A stretch of DNA of 64,000 nucleotides from Nostoc sp. MS1 (GTDB lineage Bacteria > Cyanobacteriota > Cyanobacteriia > Cyanobacteriales > Nostocaceae), in assembly GCF_019976755.1 (NCBI RefSeq), contig NZ_AP023441.1:7003501-7067500 (forward strand), written 5' to 3'. Numbering within the stretch: position 1 is the first letter of the stretch; every line of letters starts with the position of its first letter. Position numbers and translations under genes: made by a program. This document shows, in pieces, positions 41,271 through 50,324 of the stretch. The notes under the pieces were generated by a model. The model was not told the origin of the DNA. It saw only the letters and a program-made list of their open reading frames with translations, and made no database searches.

Positions 41271-44200
41271 TCATGTTAAATATTTACGCAAATTTTGGGC
41301 TAGTGTTGTACTTTTAAGCAAATTGTAATGGTTTCCGGCAATGATTTGCTCTTCTAGGGAGCTAATCATTTTGTTCCAACCTGAATCTCTCACAGATGTT
41401 TCCTCGGACTGCAAGAAAATCGTCCGTCCAGAATAGGGCTGCGGAAAATAACGGAAAAAGGCTTGTCTATTTGCTTGGAAAATTTTAAACCAGGAATGTA
41501 GCTGTTGTTCGCTAAATTCTGGTGGTAAAACATGAGCCGTTTTAGCCCAATTTAAAACGTAGATCAGCAATTCTTCTTGTTGGGTATCTCGAAGTTCCTC
41601 CTCAGATAAACATATTTCCTGATTGAGGATACCAGCCATATCCTTAACAAAGTAGTAAGCAACCTGATAAGGATCATCAAGTTCTTCTAGTGACGGTATT
41701 TGCTGAGTGTCGATAGTCACTGAACTAATCAACTTCGGTACATAACTATCTATTAATGCTAATAAAGCGACTTCATCTGTGTTAGTCAATAGCTGCTGTG
41801 CCATCTCAAAAGCAATCACACCACCCATTGACCAACCACCCAAGTAATAAGGCCCGGTAGGTTGAATTGTCTTGATGGCTTCAATGTAAAGGGCAGCCAT
41901 GTCTTCAATACAGGTTAGGGGTTCCTCTTCATTCAGCCCTATTGCTTGCAGTCCGTAAACAGGTTGTTCATTACCCAAGTTACGGGCTAAATCTGCATAA
42001 CAAAGAACGTTACCTCCGATTGGGTGGATACAGAAGAAGGGGGGTTTGCTGCCAGTTGACTGAATAGGTACTAAGGGCGACCAAGTTTGTGAAATTGTTT
42101 CTTGACGCAGCACTGTTGCTAACTGTTCAACAGTTCCATGTTGGAAAAGGGTAGTCAAAGGTAAATTTTTGCCGAACTGCTGCTGAATACGCGACATCAA
42201 ACTCACAGCCAGTAGGGAATGTCCACCAAGTTCAAAGAAATTTTCCGTAACTCCAACTTGATTGAGTCCCAAAACTGCCGACCAAATCTGTGCCAATTGT
42301 AATTCTACTGTGTCGCGGGGCAGTACTTTTATAGTCTCCTCACTCCTTTGAGTATTTACTTTTCTCAATGCGTGACGGTCTACCTTGCCATTGGGTGTGA
42401 GTGGCAGACTTTCCAAGAAGACAAAAGTATTTGGAACCATGTAAAAAGGTAGTTTACTGGTGAGGAACTGACGCAATTGACTGGTTGTGGGTGTGTGCTG
42501 TGGATGGGGGACGACGTAGGCAACTAAGCGCCGTTCGCCTGGGTTGTCTTCGCGGGCGATCGCACAACATGATTGCACATCTTCATGTAGACTCAGTACA
42601 GCTTCAATTTCTCCCAACTCGATGCGGAAGCCCCGTAATTTCACTTGAGCGTCAATCCGTCCCAGGTACTCAATACTACTATCACTTAAGTAACGGGCTT
42701 GATCCCCAGTTTTGTAGAGGCGAGAATTAAGTTGATCGCTGAAGGGATGGGGAATAAATTTTTCATCAGTTAAATCGGGACGGTTGAGGTAGCCCCGCGC
42801 CAAACCCACACTAGCAATGTGCAGTTCTCCGGGTACACCAATAGGCACAGGTTGGAGATGGGCATCAAGGATATAAATTTGCGTGTTGTCAATGGGACGA
42901 CCGATTAGTGGCTGTTCCCCTGGCTGACATTGGGCAACCGTAGCGCAGACAGTCGATTCAGTCGGGCCATAGGCATTCAAGAAACGTCTTCCACTAGCCC
43001 ATTTTTCCACTAAACTGGCTGGACAAGCTTCTCCGGCAACAATGAGAGATTGCAAAGCTGGCAACTCGGCGAAAGGTAAAGCAGCCAGGGCTGAAGGTAC
43101 AAGCGTAACGTGTGTAATCTTTTGCTGTTGCAATAACTCCAGCAAAGCAGGCCCTGGTTGCATGGACTCTGGGCTGCCCAAATACAACTTCGCCCCCGCA
43201 CAAACAGCCATGAAAATTTCCGAGATGGAAGCATCAAAGCTCAAAGAAGCAAATTGCAGAACGCAACTATCAAGAAGGACATCAAATGACTTGATTTGGG
43301 CTGTGACTAAGTTACATAATCCGCGATGAGCGATCGCCACTCCTTTGGGTTTGCCAGTTGAGCCTGATGTATAAATTATATAAGCCAAGTTTTCCGGTGT
43401 GACATCAGTGATGGGGGAAACGCTTGCACCTGAAAGTTCCAGCGCATCTAAGCAAACTACCCGCCCTTGATGGTTTGGTAAAGAGGCGACATATTTCTCC
43501 TGAGTCAAGACAACTGACAACAGGGAATCTGACAATATATAAGCGATGCGCTCTTGGGGATAAGCTGGGTCGATGGGAACGTAAACACCGCCAGCCTTGA
43601 GTATAGCTAGCAGTCCCACCATCATCTCTAAACAGCGTTCCACACACAGCCCCACCATTACCTCGGCTTTGACTCCCAGACTCTGCAAGTATTGCGCCAG
43701 TTGATTTGCTTGTGCGTCCAACTCGCGGTAGGTGAGCTTCTGCCCTGCAAACACTACGGCTATGGCATCGGGTGTCCTCTCCACCTGCGCCGCAAACAAC
43801 TCATGAATACATTTATCTTGGGGATATTCTTTGGTAGTGTTGTTCCACTCAACTAATAACTGATGCCGTTCTGTGGAAGTTAATAGTGGTAATTCCGCAA
43901 TTTTTATTTGGGGATTTGCCACAATTGCTTGGAGTAACGTTTGAAAATGTCCGGCTAGGCGAGTAATTGTTGTAGGCTCGAATAAATCAGTGCTATAACT
44001 CCAAATACCTTCCAGACTTCCGCCAACTTCCTGGCAATTTAGTTCTAAGTCAAACCTGACTGTTTCCTCCAGTGGTAAGGGCATATCTTGGATAGTTACA
44101 CCAGGCAAATTCCAAGAAAACTCAGGGGCATTTTGAAAGGCAAACATCACCTGTACCAGAGGATTCCGGCTCAAATCTCGCTCTGATTGTAGTTTTTCTA

Positions 44201-45443
44201 CTAACATCTCAAAAGGCAAGTCTTGGTGAGCGTAGGCTGATAAAGTTGTTTGCCGCACTTGCGCTAATAACTCAACAAAGCTAGGGTTGTCGGAGAGATT
44301 GCCCCTTAATGCTAGGGTGTTAGCAAAGAACCCCATGATTTGCTCAACGCTGTGGTGGTTGCGATTAGCAATTGGCGAGCCGACAACAATATCTGACTGC
44401 CCAGTATAACGAGAAAGCAAGACTAAAAAAGCTGCCAGTAGAGTCATGAACAAAGTTGCATCTGACTCCTGACTCAACTTTAACAGGCGTTGTGTCAGGT
44501 GGCGATCAAGTTGAAAACGCTCAATGCCTCCTCGGAAGGACTGAACCGGGGGACGTGGTTTATCAGTGGGCAGTTCTAGTACACCAGAGACACCCGCTAA
44601 CTGTTCTTGCCAGTAGGTCAGTTGGCGTTCTAAAACTTCGCCTGTCAGCCACTGACGCTGCCAAACGGCAAAGTCAACGTATTGGATGGGTAGTTGGGGT
44701 AGTGGGTTGGGCAAGCCTTGAATAAAAGCTGTGTATAGCGCAGATAACTCACGGATGAAGATGCTCAAAGACCAGCCATCATAGATGATGTGGTGTATCT
44801 TCAACAGCAGCACATATTCCTGCTCACTCAGTTGCAGTAGGATGAACTGGACTAATGGCCCAACAGCTAAATCGAAGGCTTGAGATGCAACAGACTCGGC
44901 AATTTGCCGCACCCTGTCAGTTTGCTCCTGGGTGGATAAGCCCTGCAAGTCATAGACAGGCAAAATCAAGGTACTGGGATCGGCAATTAGCTGGACAGGT
45001 TTTCCCTCTACCGTAGGAAAAGTAGTTCTTAAGACTTCGTGACGGCGAACGAGTTCATTCAGACTCTGTTCTAGTACAGCTATATTGAGAGAACCATTGA
45101 GTCGCAGAGAAACCAGCGCATTGTAAGAGCGACTGTCTGGTGAGAGGTGGTGTAAAAACCAGAGTCGCTGTTGAGCAAAAGACAGTGGTAGTTCAACGTC
45201 CCGTGACACCTTGGGAATTGGTGACTGATGAGCAGCTTTCACCTGCTTTGCTTGCTGTAAAAACTGGATAATTTCTGTTTTTCGCCCAGCTATTTCCTGA
45301 CGCAACGTGGAAGTTAACACCCCTTCAGGCGCATGACAGCGCAAGCGAACCTCTTCCAGAGGCGCTCCGCTAACGCCATCAGTTTCCAGGTTAATATTCA
45401 AGTTGCTCAGGTGACACACGAATTCAACGATGCTTTTGCTCAT
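41271..45443 (-). CDS. NRPS, C-A(Tyr)-PCP-TE termination module
   Basis: About 1390 residues. TubC-like docking domain (about 1-55), condensation (about 70-500, HHIIYDG), adenylation (about 530-1040, YTSGSTGKPKG), PCP (Ser in LGGHSLLAVS, about 1077) and thioesterase (about 1120-1390, nucleophile in GGWSMGGVIAF). Eye alignment to GrsA gives the specificity code DASTIAAVCK, which predicts Tyr. This is the fourth and last condensation; the TE releases the peptide, presumably by hydrolysis since microginins are linear. The ATG at 45443 follows GGAG; a TTG at 45449 overlaps the upstream stop. The frame is translationally coupled to the preceding NRPS. A repeat-derived insert of about 10 residues lies near residue 25-34. 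Confidence 0.93.
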   Translation of the reverse strand: MSKSIVEFVCHLSNLNINLETDGVSGAPLEEVRLRCHAPEGVLTSTLRQEIAGRKTEIIQFLQQAKQVKAAHQSPIPKVSRDVELPLSFAQQRLWFLHHLSPDSRSYNALVSLRLNGSLNIAVLEQSLNELVRRHEVLRTTFPTVEGKPVQLIADPSTLILPVYDLQGLSTQEQTDRVRQIAESVASQAFDLAVGPLVQFILLQLSEQEYVLLLKIHHIIYDGWSLSIFIRELSALYTAFIQGLPNPLPQLPIQYVDFAVWQRQWLTGEVLERQLTYWQEQLAGVSGVLELPTDKPRPPVQSFRGGIERFQLDRHLTQRLLKLSQESDATLFMTLLAAFLVLLSRYTGQSDIVVGSPIANRNHHSVEQIMGFFANTLALRGNLSDNPSFVELLAQVRQTTLSAYAHQDLPFEMLVEKLQSERDLSRNPLVQVMFAFQNAPEFSWNLPGVTIQDMPLPLEETVRFDLELNCQEVGGSLEGIWSYSTDLFEPTTITRLAGHFQTLLQAIVANPQIKIAELPLLTSTERHQLLVEWNNTTKEYPQDKCIHELFAAQVERTPDAIAVVFAGQKLTYRELDAQANQLAQYLQSLGVKAEVMVGLCVERCLEMMVGLLAILKAGGVYVPIDPAYPQERIAYILSDSLLSVVLTQEKYVASLPNHQGRVVCLDALELSGASVSPITDVTPENLAYIIYTSGSTGKPKGVAIAHRGLCNLVTAQIKSFDVLLDSCVLQFASLSFDASISEIFMAVCAGAKLYLGSPESMQPGPALLELLQQQKITHVTLVPSALAALPFAELPALQSLIVAGEACPASLVEKWASGRRFLNAYGPTESTVCATVAQCQPGEQPLIGRPIDNTQIYILDAHLQPVPIGVPGELHIASVGLARGYLNRPDLTDEKFIPHPFSDQLNSRLYKTGDQARYLSDSSIEYLGRIDAQVKLRGFRIELGEIEAVLSLHEDVQSCCAIAREDNPGERRLVAYVVPHPQHTPTTSQLRQFLTSKLPFYMVPNTFVFLESLPLTPNGKVDRHALRKVNTQRSEETIKVLPRDTVELQLAQIWSAVLGLNQVGVTENFFELGGHSLLAVSLMSRIQQQFGKNLPLTTLFQHGTVEQLATVLRQETISQTWSPLVPIQSTGSKPPFFCIHPIGGNVLCYADLARNLGNEQPVYGLQAIGLNEEEPLTCIEDMAALYIEAIKTIQPTGPYYLGGWSMGGVIAFEMAQQLLTNTDEVALLALIDSYVPKLISSVTIDTQQIPSLEELDDPYQVAYYFVKDMAGILNQEICLSEEELRDTQQEELLIYVLNWAKTAHVLPPEFSEQQLHSWFKIFQANRQAFFRYFPQPYSGRTIFLQSEETSVRDSGWNKMISSLEEQIIAGNHYNLLKSTTLAQNLRKYLT
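45351..45380. repeat. dispersed repeat inserted in frame in the docking domain
   Basis: CCTCTTCCAGAGGCGCTCCG and the following CTAACGCC resemble a Nostoc small dispersed repeat. It encodes about ten extra residues (DGVSGAPLEE) absent from the equivalent region of the two upstream NRPS proteins (LTLEGDRLRC, LWLEEDKLRY). Confidence 0.5.
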
Positions 45444-45445
45444 GC

Positions 45446-48400
45446 TCAAAACTCCACTAGTTCCCCACTCACTTGTGTAACTGATAAATCTTGTGCTACC
45501 CAGTCTACAGCCTGGACGTAGGAGGCTATTCCGGCTACAGTGGGAGACTCAAACATCAACTGTATAGATAAGCTAAGTCCAAAAACCGAGTTAATTCGGG
45601 ACACAACTTGAGTAGCTAACAGGGAATGACCACCAAGTTCAAAGAAATTGTCATTCACCCCAATACGTTCAACGCCCAAAACTTCACTCCAGATTTGCGC
45701 TAGTTGCGCTTCAATGGGTGTACGCGGTAATACAAACCCAGTAGATAGATTTCGCGTCGCTGTATCAGGTGTAGGTAAGGCGCGGCGGTCTACCTTACCA
45801 TTGGGTGTCAAGGGCAAGGCATTGAGGAGAACAAAAGCAGCAGGAACCATGTAATCAGGTAGCTTTTGCTGCAAATAGGAGCGTACCAACGGTACAAGCT
45901 TTTGGACTAATTTACCTTGTAAGGGGTTATTTGTGTAGTCAGTCCAAGATTTCGTGGTGATAGTGGCACTATCCCAGAAAGCAACTGCCGAAGTTATTTC
46001 CGCATCATGGCGGCAAAAAACTACGTCATAGCAACCATCCTGGCTACTCTCCCACCAACTGGGGTAAACATCGTATCCCAGTTGTTGACCCAACTGGTAA
46101 AACTCCTCTGGGGAAACTCCTGCTTTGGGCTGTTGTGCTAATAATTGCCGCAGTTGTCCAACTGTCTCTACATCCGGGGGATTTTCCAACCAATGATAAA
46201 TAGAGAGCGGTTGTTGCAAGCGTTGGTTAGGTACGCGCCTAATACCTAACAGTGGCGGTTGCTGTTGTAATTGATGTTGAATTTGTGTCAACGAGAGTTT
46301 ATCTAGTTGCCAATTTAACCAAGGAACTGTGGTTTCCTTAACTTGAGTTCCAATGTGCAGAGTCACATCATAACGGAATTGGGTTAATTCATTTTCAGCA
46401 TTGCCGCGTTTAGGCTGAATTTCTACCCTACCAATAGCAGGAAAGCGGTTTTGCAGGGCAATGAAAAACCTGGGGTCAATCACCAACTCTTCTTCAATTG
46501 CCGCACTAGAATTTACTTGCTGCTGCCATTGCTCAACTGTTCTTTCTTCAGAGGCTTGGAACAACTGCACTGCGGCATGGTATGGTTCGAGCAGAGGTAA
46601 GGAACGTACATCACCGATAAATAAGCTTCCTTGATTGCCAATAGCGGCGATCGCGCCTTCAATCACTTGTAACAAATATTCCACACTGGGGAAATACTGC
46701 ACAACTGAGTTGATAACCACAGTATCGAAAGCACCTTTGGGGATATCTGTAAAGTCATCCGCCATTCTGTGCAGCAGGCGCACATTGTCGAAACCTGGCA
46801 ATGTTTGACATATTTGCTCAACATGAGCGATCGCCGCGCGAGAATAATCACATCCCCAATACTCAAGGCATTGCTGGGCAACACGGGATAATAGTAAACC
46901 TGTACCACAACCAATTTCTAACACTCGTTGCGGTGATAAAGCGAGGATGCGGCTAACAGTATTTTCCACCCACTCCCGCATTTCCGGCTCTGGAATGGCT
47001 TGCTTGGTGTATGAACTGTTCCAACCAGATATATTAAATGTGGGGTCATCTATAGATAGTTGAGGCTGTCCATAAGCTTGTTCATAGAGACGTTGCCAGT
47101 CACTGACATATTCACTCTGCCATTGTGCCAACTCTTCGGGTAAGACTTGATTTTTCAGTGCTGGGACTAAGTAAGCTACCAGTTGTTGATCCCCATTGAC
47201 AGTTCTGGCGGTGACGACACTTTCTTGTACCAAGGGGTGTTGAGTTAACACATCTTCAATTTCACCCAACTCGATACGGAAACCCCGAATCTTGACTTGG
47301 TTATCGATGCGTCCCAGGTATTCGATCCTGCCATCACTTAAATAACGTGCCAAGTCTCCTGTTTTGTACAGCCTAGCCCCGGACTCATCGCTAAAAGGAT
47401 GAGGGATGAATTTTTGTTCGGTTAAATCTGGTCGATGGAGATAGCCTCTAGCTAATCCCGCACCGCCAATATGCAGTTCACCGGGTACACCAATCGGGAC
47501 TGGTTGTAATTGCTCATCTAAAATGTAGACTTGGGTATTAGCTATGGGACGACCGATAGTTACTTTTGCGTCTTGGGGAGTGCATTTGGCTATTGTGGCG
47601 CAAACGCTGGCTTCTGTCGGACCATAAGCGTTAAAGAAGTCTCTCCCCCTAGACCAAAGTTTTACCAATTCCAGAGGACAAGCCTCACCAGCAACAATGA
47701 TTGTTTGCAGTTTGGGCAATTCTTCATGAGGCAAGACTGCCAAGGCTGATGGTGGTAAGGTGATATGAGTAATGCCATAGTCGCGTAATCGCTCAATTAA
47801 CGGCGCACCGGGCATGATTGAGTCTTTTGTTGCCAAATATAATGTAGCGCCTGACCCAACAGCCATCAAAATTTCTGATATGCAGGCATCAAAACTCAAA
47901 GAGGCAAACTGGAGAACGCGACTATCACTATCCACAGCAAAAGCTTGAATCTGTGCCAGCGCCAGGTTAACTAATCCCCGATGCTCAACCATCACCCCTT
48001 TCGGTTTGCCTGTGGAACCACTCGTATAAATTACATTCGCTAGATGAGCAGATGTAACTTCGGTCACAGGGTTTTGGTGATTGTTCGGGTCAAGTTGTGA
48101 CTCTATTTCATCGATTAAGACCAGTTTTGCCACAGTTGTGGGTAGTTTCTCTAACAGTGGTGCTTGCGTCAGTAGTACCGATACTTGCGTATCATCTAGC
48201 ATCCAGCCCAGACGTTCAAGAGGATAGTCACTGTCAAGGGGTACATAAGCGCCACCTGCCTTAAGAATCGCTAACAGTCCGATAATCATTAACGGACTAC
48301 GCTCTACACATAACCCCACTAGTACATCTGCACCCACACCTAGAGAACGTAAATATTGGGCTAACACATTGGCGCGGCTATTCAACTGCTGATAGGTGAG

Positions 48401-50068
48401 TTGTTCATTGGCAAAGACTACAGCCACCGCATCAGGAGTTTTTGCTGCCTGTTCCTCAAATAACTGATGAATACATTTATCTTGAGGATAATCTAGGATT
48501 GTATCGTTCCACTCCTTTAATAATTGATGGCGTTCTGGTTGAGTGAGTAAGGGCAGTAATGTTACTGGCTGCTGGGAATTAACAACAATTGCCTCTAACA
48601 ACGTTACATAATGCTGCATCATCCGGGCGATCGTTGTGCCATCAAATAAATCTCTGTTGTAACAGACAACACCATCAATTCCCGATGTTGTTTCCCATAA
48701 GTGAACTTCTAGGTCAACCCGAACTGTTTCATAGCACCAAGGTAGATCCTCGACTTCTAAACCTGGCAAATTCCAACCAGAGGAGGGCGCATTCTGGAGA
48801 GCAAAGGCTACCTGCACCAATGGGTTACGATCCAGGTTGCGCTCTGGTTGCAACTCTTCGACTAACATCTCGAAGGGCAAATCTTGATGGTCGTAAGCAT
48901 CTTTAGTTACCTGCCGCACCTGTGCCAACAATGCTTCAAAGTTCGGTTGACCAGATAAATCAAATCTCAAGGCTAGAGTATTGACAAAAAAGCCAATTAA
49001 CCCTTCTATTTCTTTGCGGTTGCGGTTGGCGATGGGTGGGCCGATGACTAAATCTGTTTGCCTACTGTAGCGCGACATCAACACCAAAAAACCCGCCAGC
49101 AGCGTCATAAACAGAGTGCTTCCCGACTCTTGCGATCGCTTTCTCAGTTGACTGATCAGGTTTTGATTGATTTTAAATAGCTCTACACCAGCTTTAAAAG
49201 TTTGTACGGGTGGGCGGGGTCTATCTGTGGGTAGTTCTAATAGCGGTGGCGCTCCTGCTAGCTGTTGCTTCCAGTAATTTATTTGTCTAGCTAACACATC
49301 CCCAGTTAACCACTGTTTCTGCCATACGGCGAAGTCGGCATACTGAATAGGTAATTCTGGTAGAGGTGAGGGTTCTCCCATACAGAAGTCCGCATACAGC
49401 ATGGACAACTCACGGGTGAAGATGCCAATTGACCAGCCATCAGCCGCAATGTGGTGGATATTTATGATCAAAATATGCTTTTGTGGTTGCAATCTTAATA
49501 AAGTTACCCGTAGTACAGGGCTTTGGGAAAGGTCAAAGGGTGTTTGTCCCTCTATGTGAACTAGCCTACGTGCTTCTGTTTCTGGTTCACTAAACTGTTG
49601 CAAATCAATTATTGGTAAGTCCCATTGAGGATGCGGATCAATTACTTGTATAGGTACACCATCTACCTCCCGAAAACAAGTCCGCAGGACTTCATGGCGC
49701 TGTAAAATTTCTCCTATTGCTTGTTTGAGGGCATCTACGTTCAAGGAGCCTTTGAGTGCTAGCGCCCCTGTCATATTATATGTGGCAGTTGCACCTTCCA
49801 ATTTGTAAAGAAACCACAGTCTTGCTTGGGCAAATGAGAGGGGTAAATTTTCCTCTCTTGAGATGGGAGTAATAGCTGATTCAACAGAGTTAGCAGAGGT
49901 TTTAGCTTTTTGGAAAAAAGTGATGATTTCTGTTTTTCTTGCTGCTATCTCTTGCTTAATTTCTGTTGTCATTGCTCCCTTGGGAGACTGATATCTGAGC
50001 TTATCCTCTTCTAGCCAAAGTTTGATATCTAAACTATTTAAGTAAGATAAAAATTCTACTAAATTCAT
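45446..50068 (-). CDS. NRPS, C-A(Tyr)-N-methyltransferase-PCP module
   Basis: The protein has 1540 residues. TubC-like docking domain (about 1-50), condensation (about 70-500, HHIAADG), adenylation (about 525-960, YTSGSTGKPKG), an SAM-dependent methyltransferase inserted late in the A domain (about 1000-1330, SAM motif VLEIGCGTGLLLS), the A-domain tail (KLPDYMVP, NGKVDRRALP) and PCP (LGGHSLLATQV, about 1482). The code aligned to GrsA is DASTIAAVCK, predicting Tyr, which the MT would N-methylate. Third extension module by gene order. It ends in the short tail VSGELVEF, which may dock to the next protein. The MT-to-PCP block is nearly identical to that of the upstream module (see findings). Confidence 0.93.
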   Translation of the reverse strand: MNLVEFLSYLNSLDIKLWLEEDKLRYQSPKGAMTTEIKQEIAARKTEIITFFQKAKTSANSVESAITPISREENLPLSFAQARLWFLYKLEGATATYNMTGALALKGSLNVDALKQAIGEILQRHEVLRTCFREVDGVPIQVIDPHPQWDLPIIDLQQFSEPETEARRLVHIEGQTPFDLSQSPVLRVTLLRLQPQKHILIINIHHIAADGWSIGIFTRELSMLYADFCMGEPSPLPELPIQYADFAVWQKQWLTGDVLARQINYWKQQLAGAPPLLELPTDRPRPPVQTFKAGVELFKINQNLISQLRKRSQESGSTLFMTLLAGFLVLMSRYSRQTDLVIGPPIANRNRKEIEGLIGFFVNTLALRFDLSGQPNFEALLAQVRQVTKDAYDHQDLPFEMLVEELQPERNLDRNPLVQVAFALQNAPSSGWNLPGLEVEDLPWCYETVRVDLEVHLWETTSGIDGVVCYNRDLFDGTTIARMMQHYVTLLEAIVVNSQQPVTLLPLLTQPERHQLLKEWNDTILDYPQDKCIHQLFEEQAAKTPDAVAVVFANEQLTYQQLNSRANVLAQYLRSLGVGADVLVGLCVERSPLMIIGLLAILKAGGAYVPLDSDYPLERLGWMLDDTQVSVLLTQAPLLEKLPTTVAKLVLIDEIESQLDPNNHQNPVTEVTSAHLANVIYTSGSTGKPKGVMVEHRGLVNLALAQIQAFAVDSDSRVLQFASLSFDACISEILMAVGSGATLYLATKDSIMPGAPLIERLRDYGITHITLPPSALAVLPHEELPKLQTIIVAGEACPLELVKLWSRGRDFFNAYGPTEASVCATIAKCTPQDAKVTIGRPIANTQVYILDEQLQPVPIGVPGELHIGGAGLARGYLHRPDLTEQKFIPHPFSDESGARLYKTGDLARYLSDGRIEYLGRIDNQVKIRGFRIELGEIEDVLTQHPLVQESVVTARTVNGDQQLVAYLVPALKNQVLPEELAQWQSEYVSDWQRLYEQAYGQPQLSIDDPTFNISGWNSSYTKQAIPEPEMREWVENTVSRILALSPQRVLEIGCGTGLLLSRVAQQCLEYWGCDYSRAAIAHVEQICQTLPGFDNVRLLHRMADDFTDIPKGAFDTVVINSVVQYFPSVEYLLQVIEGAIAAIGNQGSLFIGDVRSLPLLEPYHAAVQLFQASEERTVEQWQQQVNSSAAIEEELVIDPRFFIALQNRFPAIGRVEIQPKRGNAENELTQFRYDVTLHIGTQVKETTVPWLNWQLDKLSLTQIQHQLQQQPPLLGIRRVPNQRLQQPLSIYHWLENPPDVETVGQLRQLLAQQPKAGVSPEEFYQLGQQLGYDVYPSWWESSQDGCYDVVFCRHDAEITSAVAFWDSATITTKSWTDYTNNPLQGKLVQKLVPLVRSYLQQKLPDYMVPAAFVLLNALPLTPNGKVDRRALPTPDTATRNLSTGFVLPRTPIEAQLAQIWSEVLGVERIGVNDNFFELGGHSLLATQVVSRINSVFGLSLSIQLMFESPTVAGIASYVQAVDWVAQDLSVTQVSGELVEF
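45600..46728 (-). repeat. large diverged duplicate of 50490-51615 (MT end to PCP)
   Basis: This stretch encodes about 375 residues that are almost the same as those encoded at 50490-51615 (for example SVEYLLQVIEGAIAAIGNQG, PSWWESSQDGCYDVVFCRHD, IGVNDNFFELGGHSLLATQV). The A cores and the first half of the MT differ more. It points to recent intragenic recombination or gene conversion. Confidence 0.85.
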
Positions 50069-50324
50069 TTGCTAATTACTTCCTAAAGTTGTTTAATTAT
50101 GTATAAATTATGCGGTTTGCTATTGGATAAAGATTTTCTCAGTCTCCCAGTTAATTGGGTTTATGTATTTCATTTAAGTTATTTGAAAAATCCTTAATGA
50201 GATACATATAGCGGTTTTCAAGTCAGTGAGGTACAGGAAAAATAATTGAACGCAGATGAACGCAGATGAATCTGTATTTTATCCGGTTGCAATCCGCTAT
50301 AAATTTATTTGTGTAGTTAGTTTT
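50069..50324. other. spacer between NRPS genes with a tandem decamer
   Basis: This 256-base gap is the only long one within the assembly-line genes. It holds ACGCAGATGA twice in tandem (50251-50270), a repeat type common between cyanobacterial genes. No terminator with a T tract or obvious promoter was found, so read-through is assumed. Confidence 0.5.
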
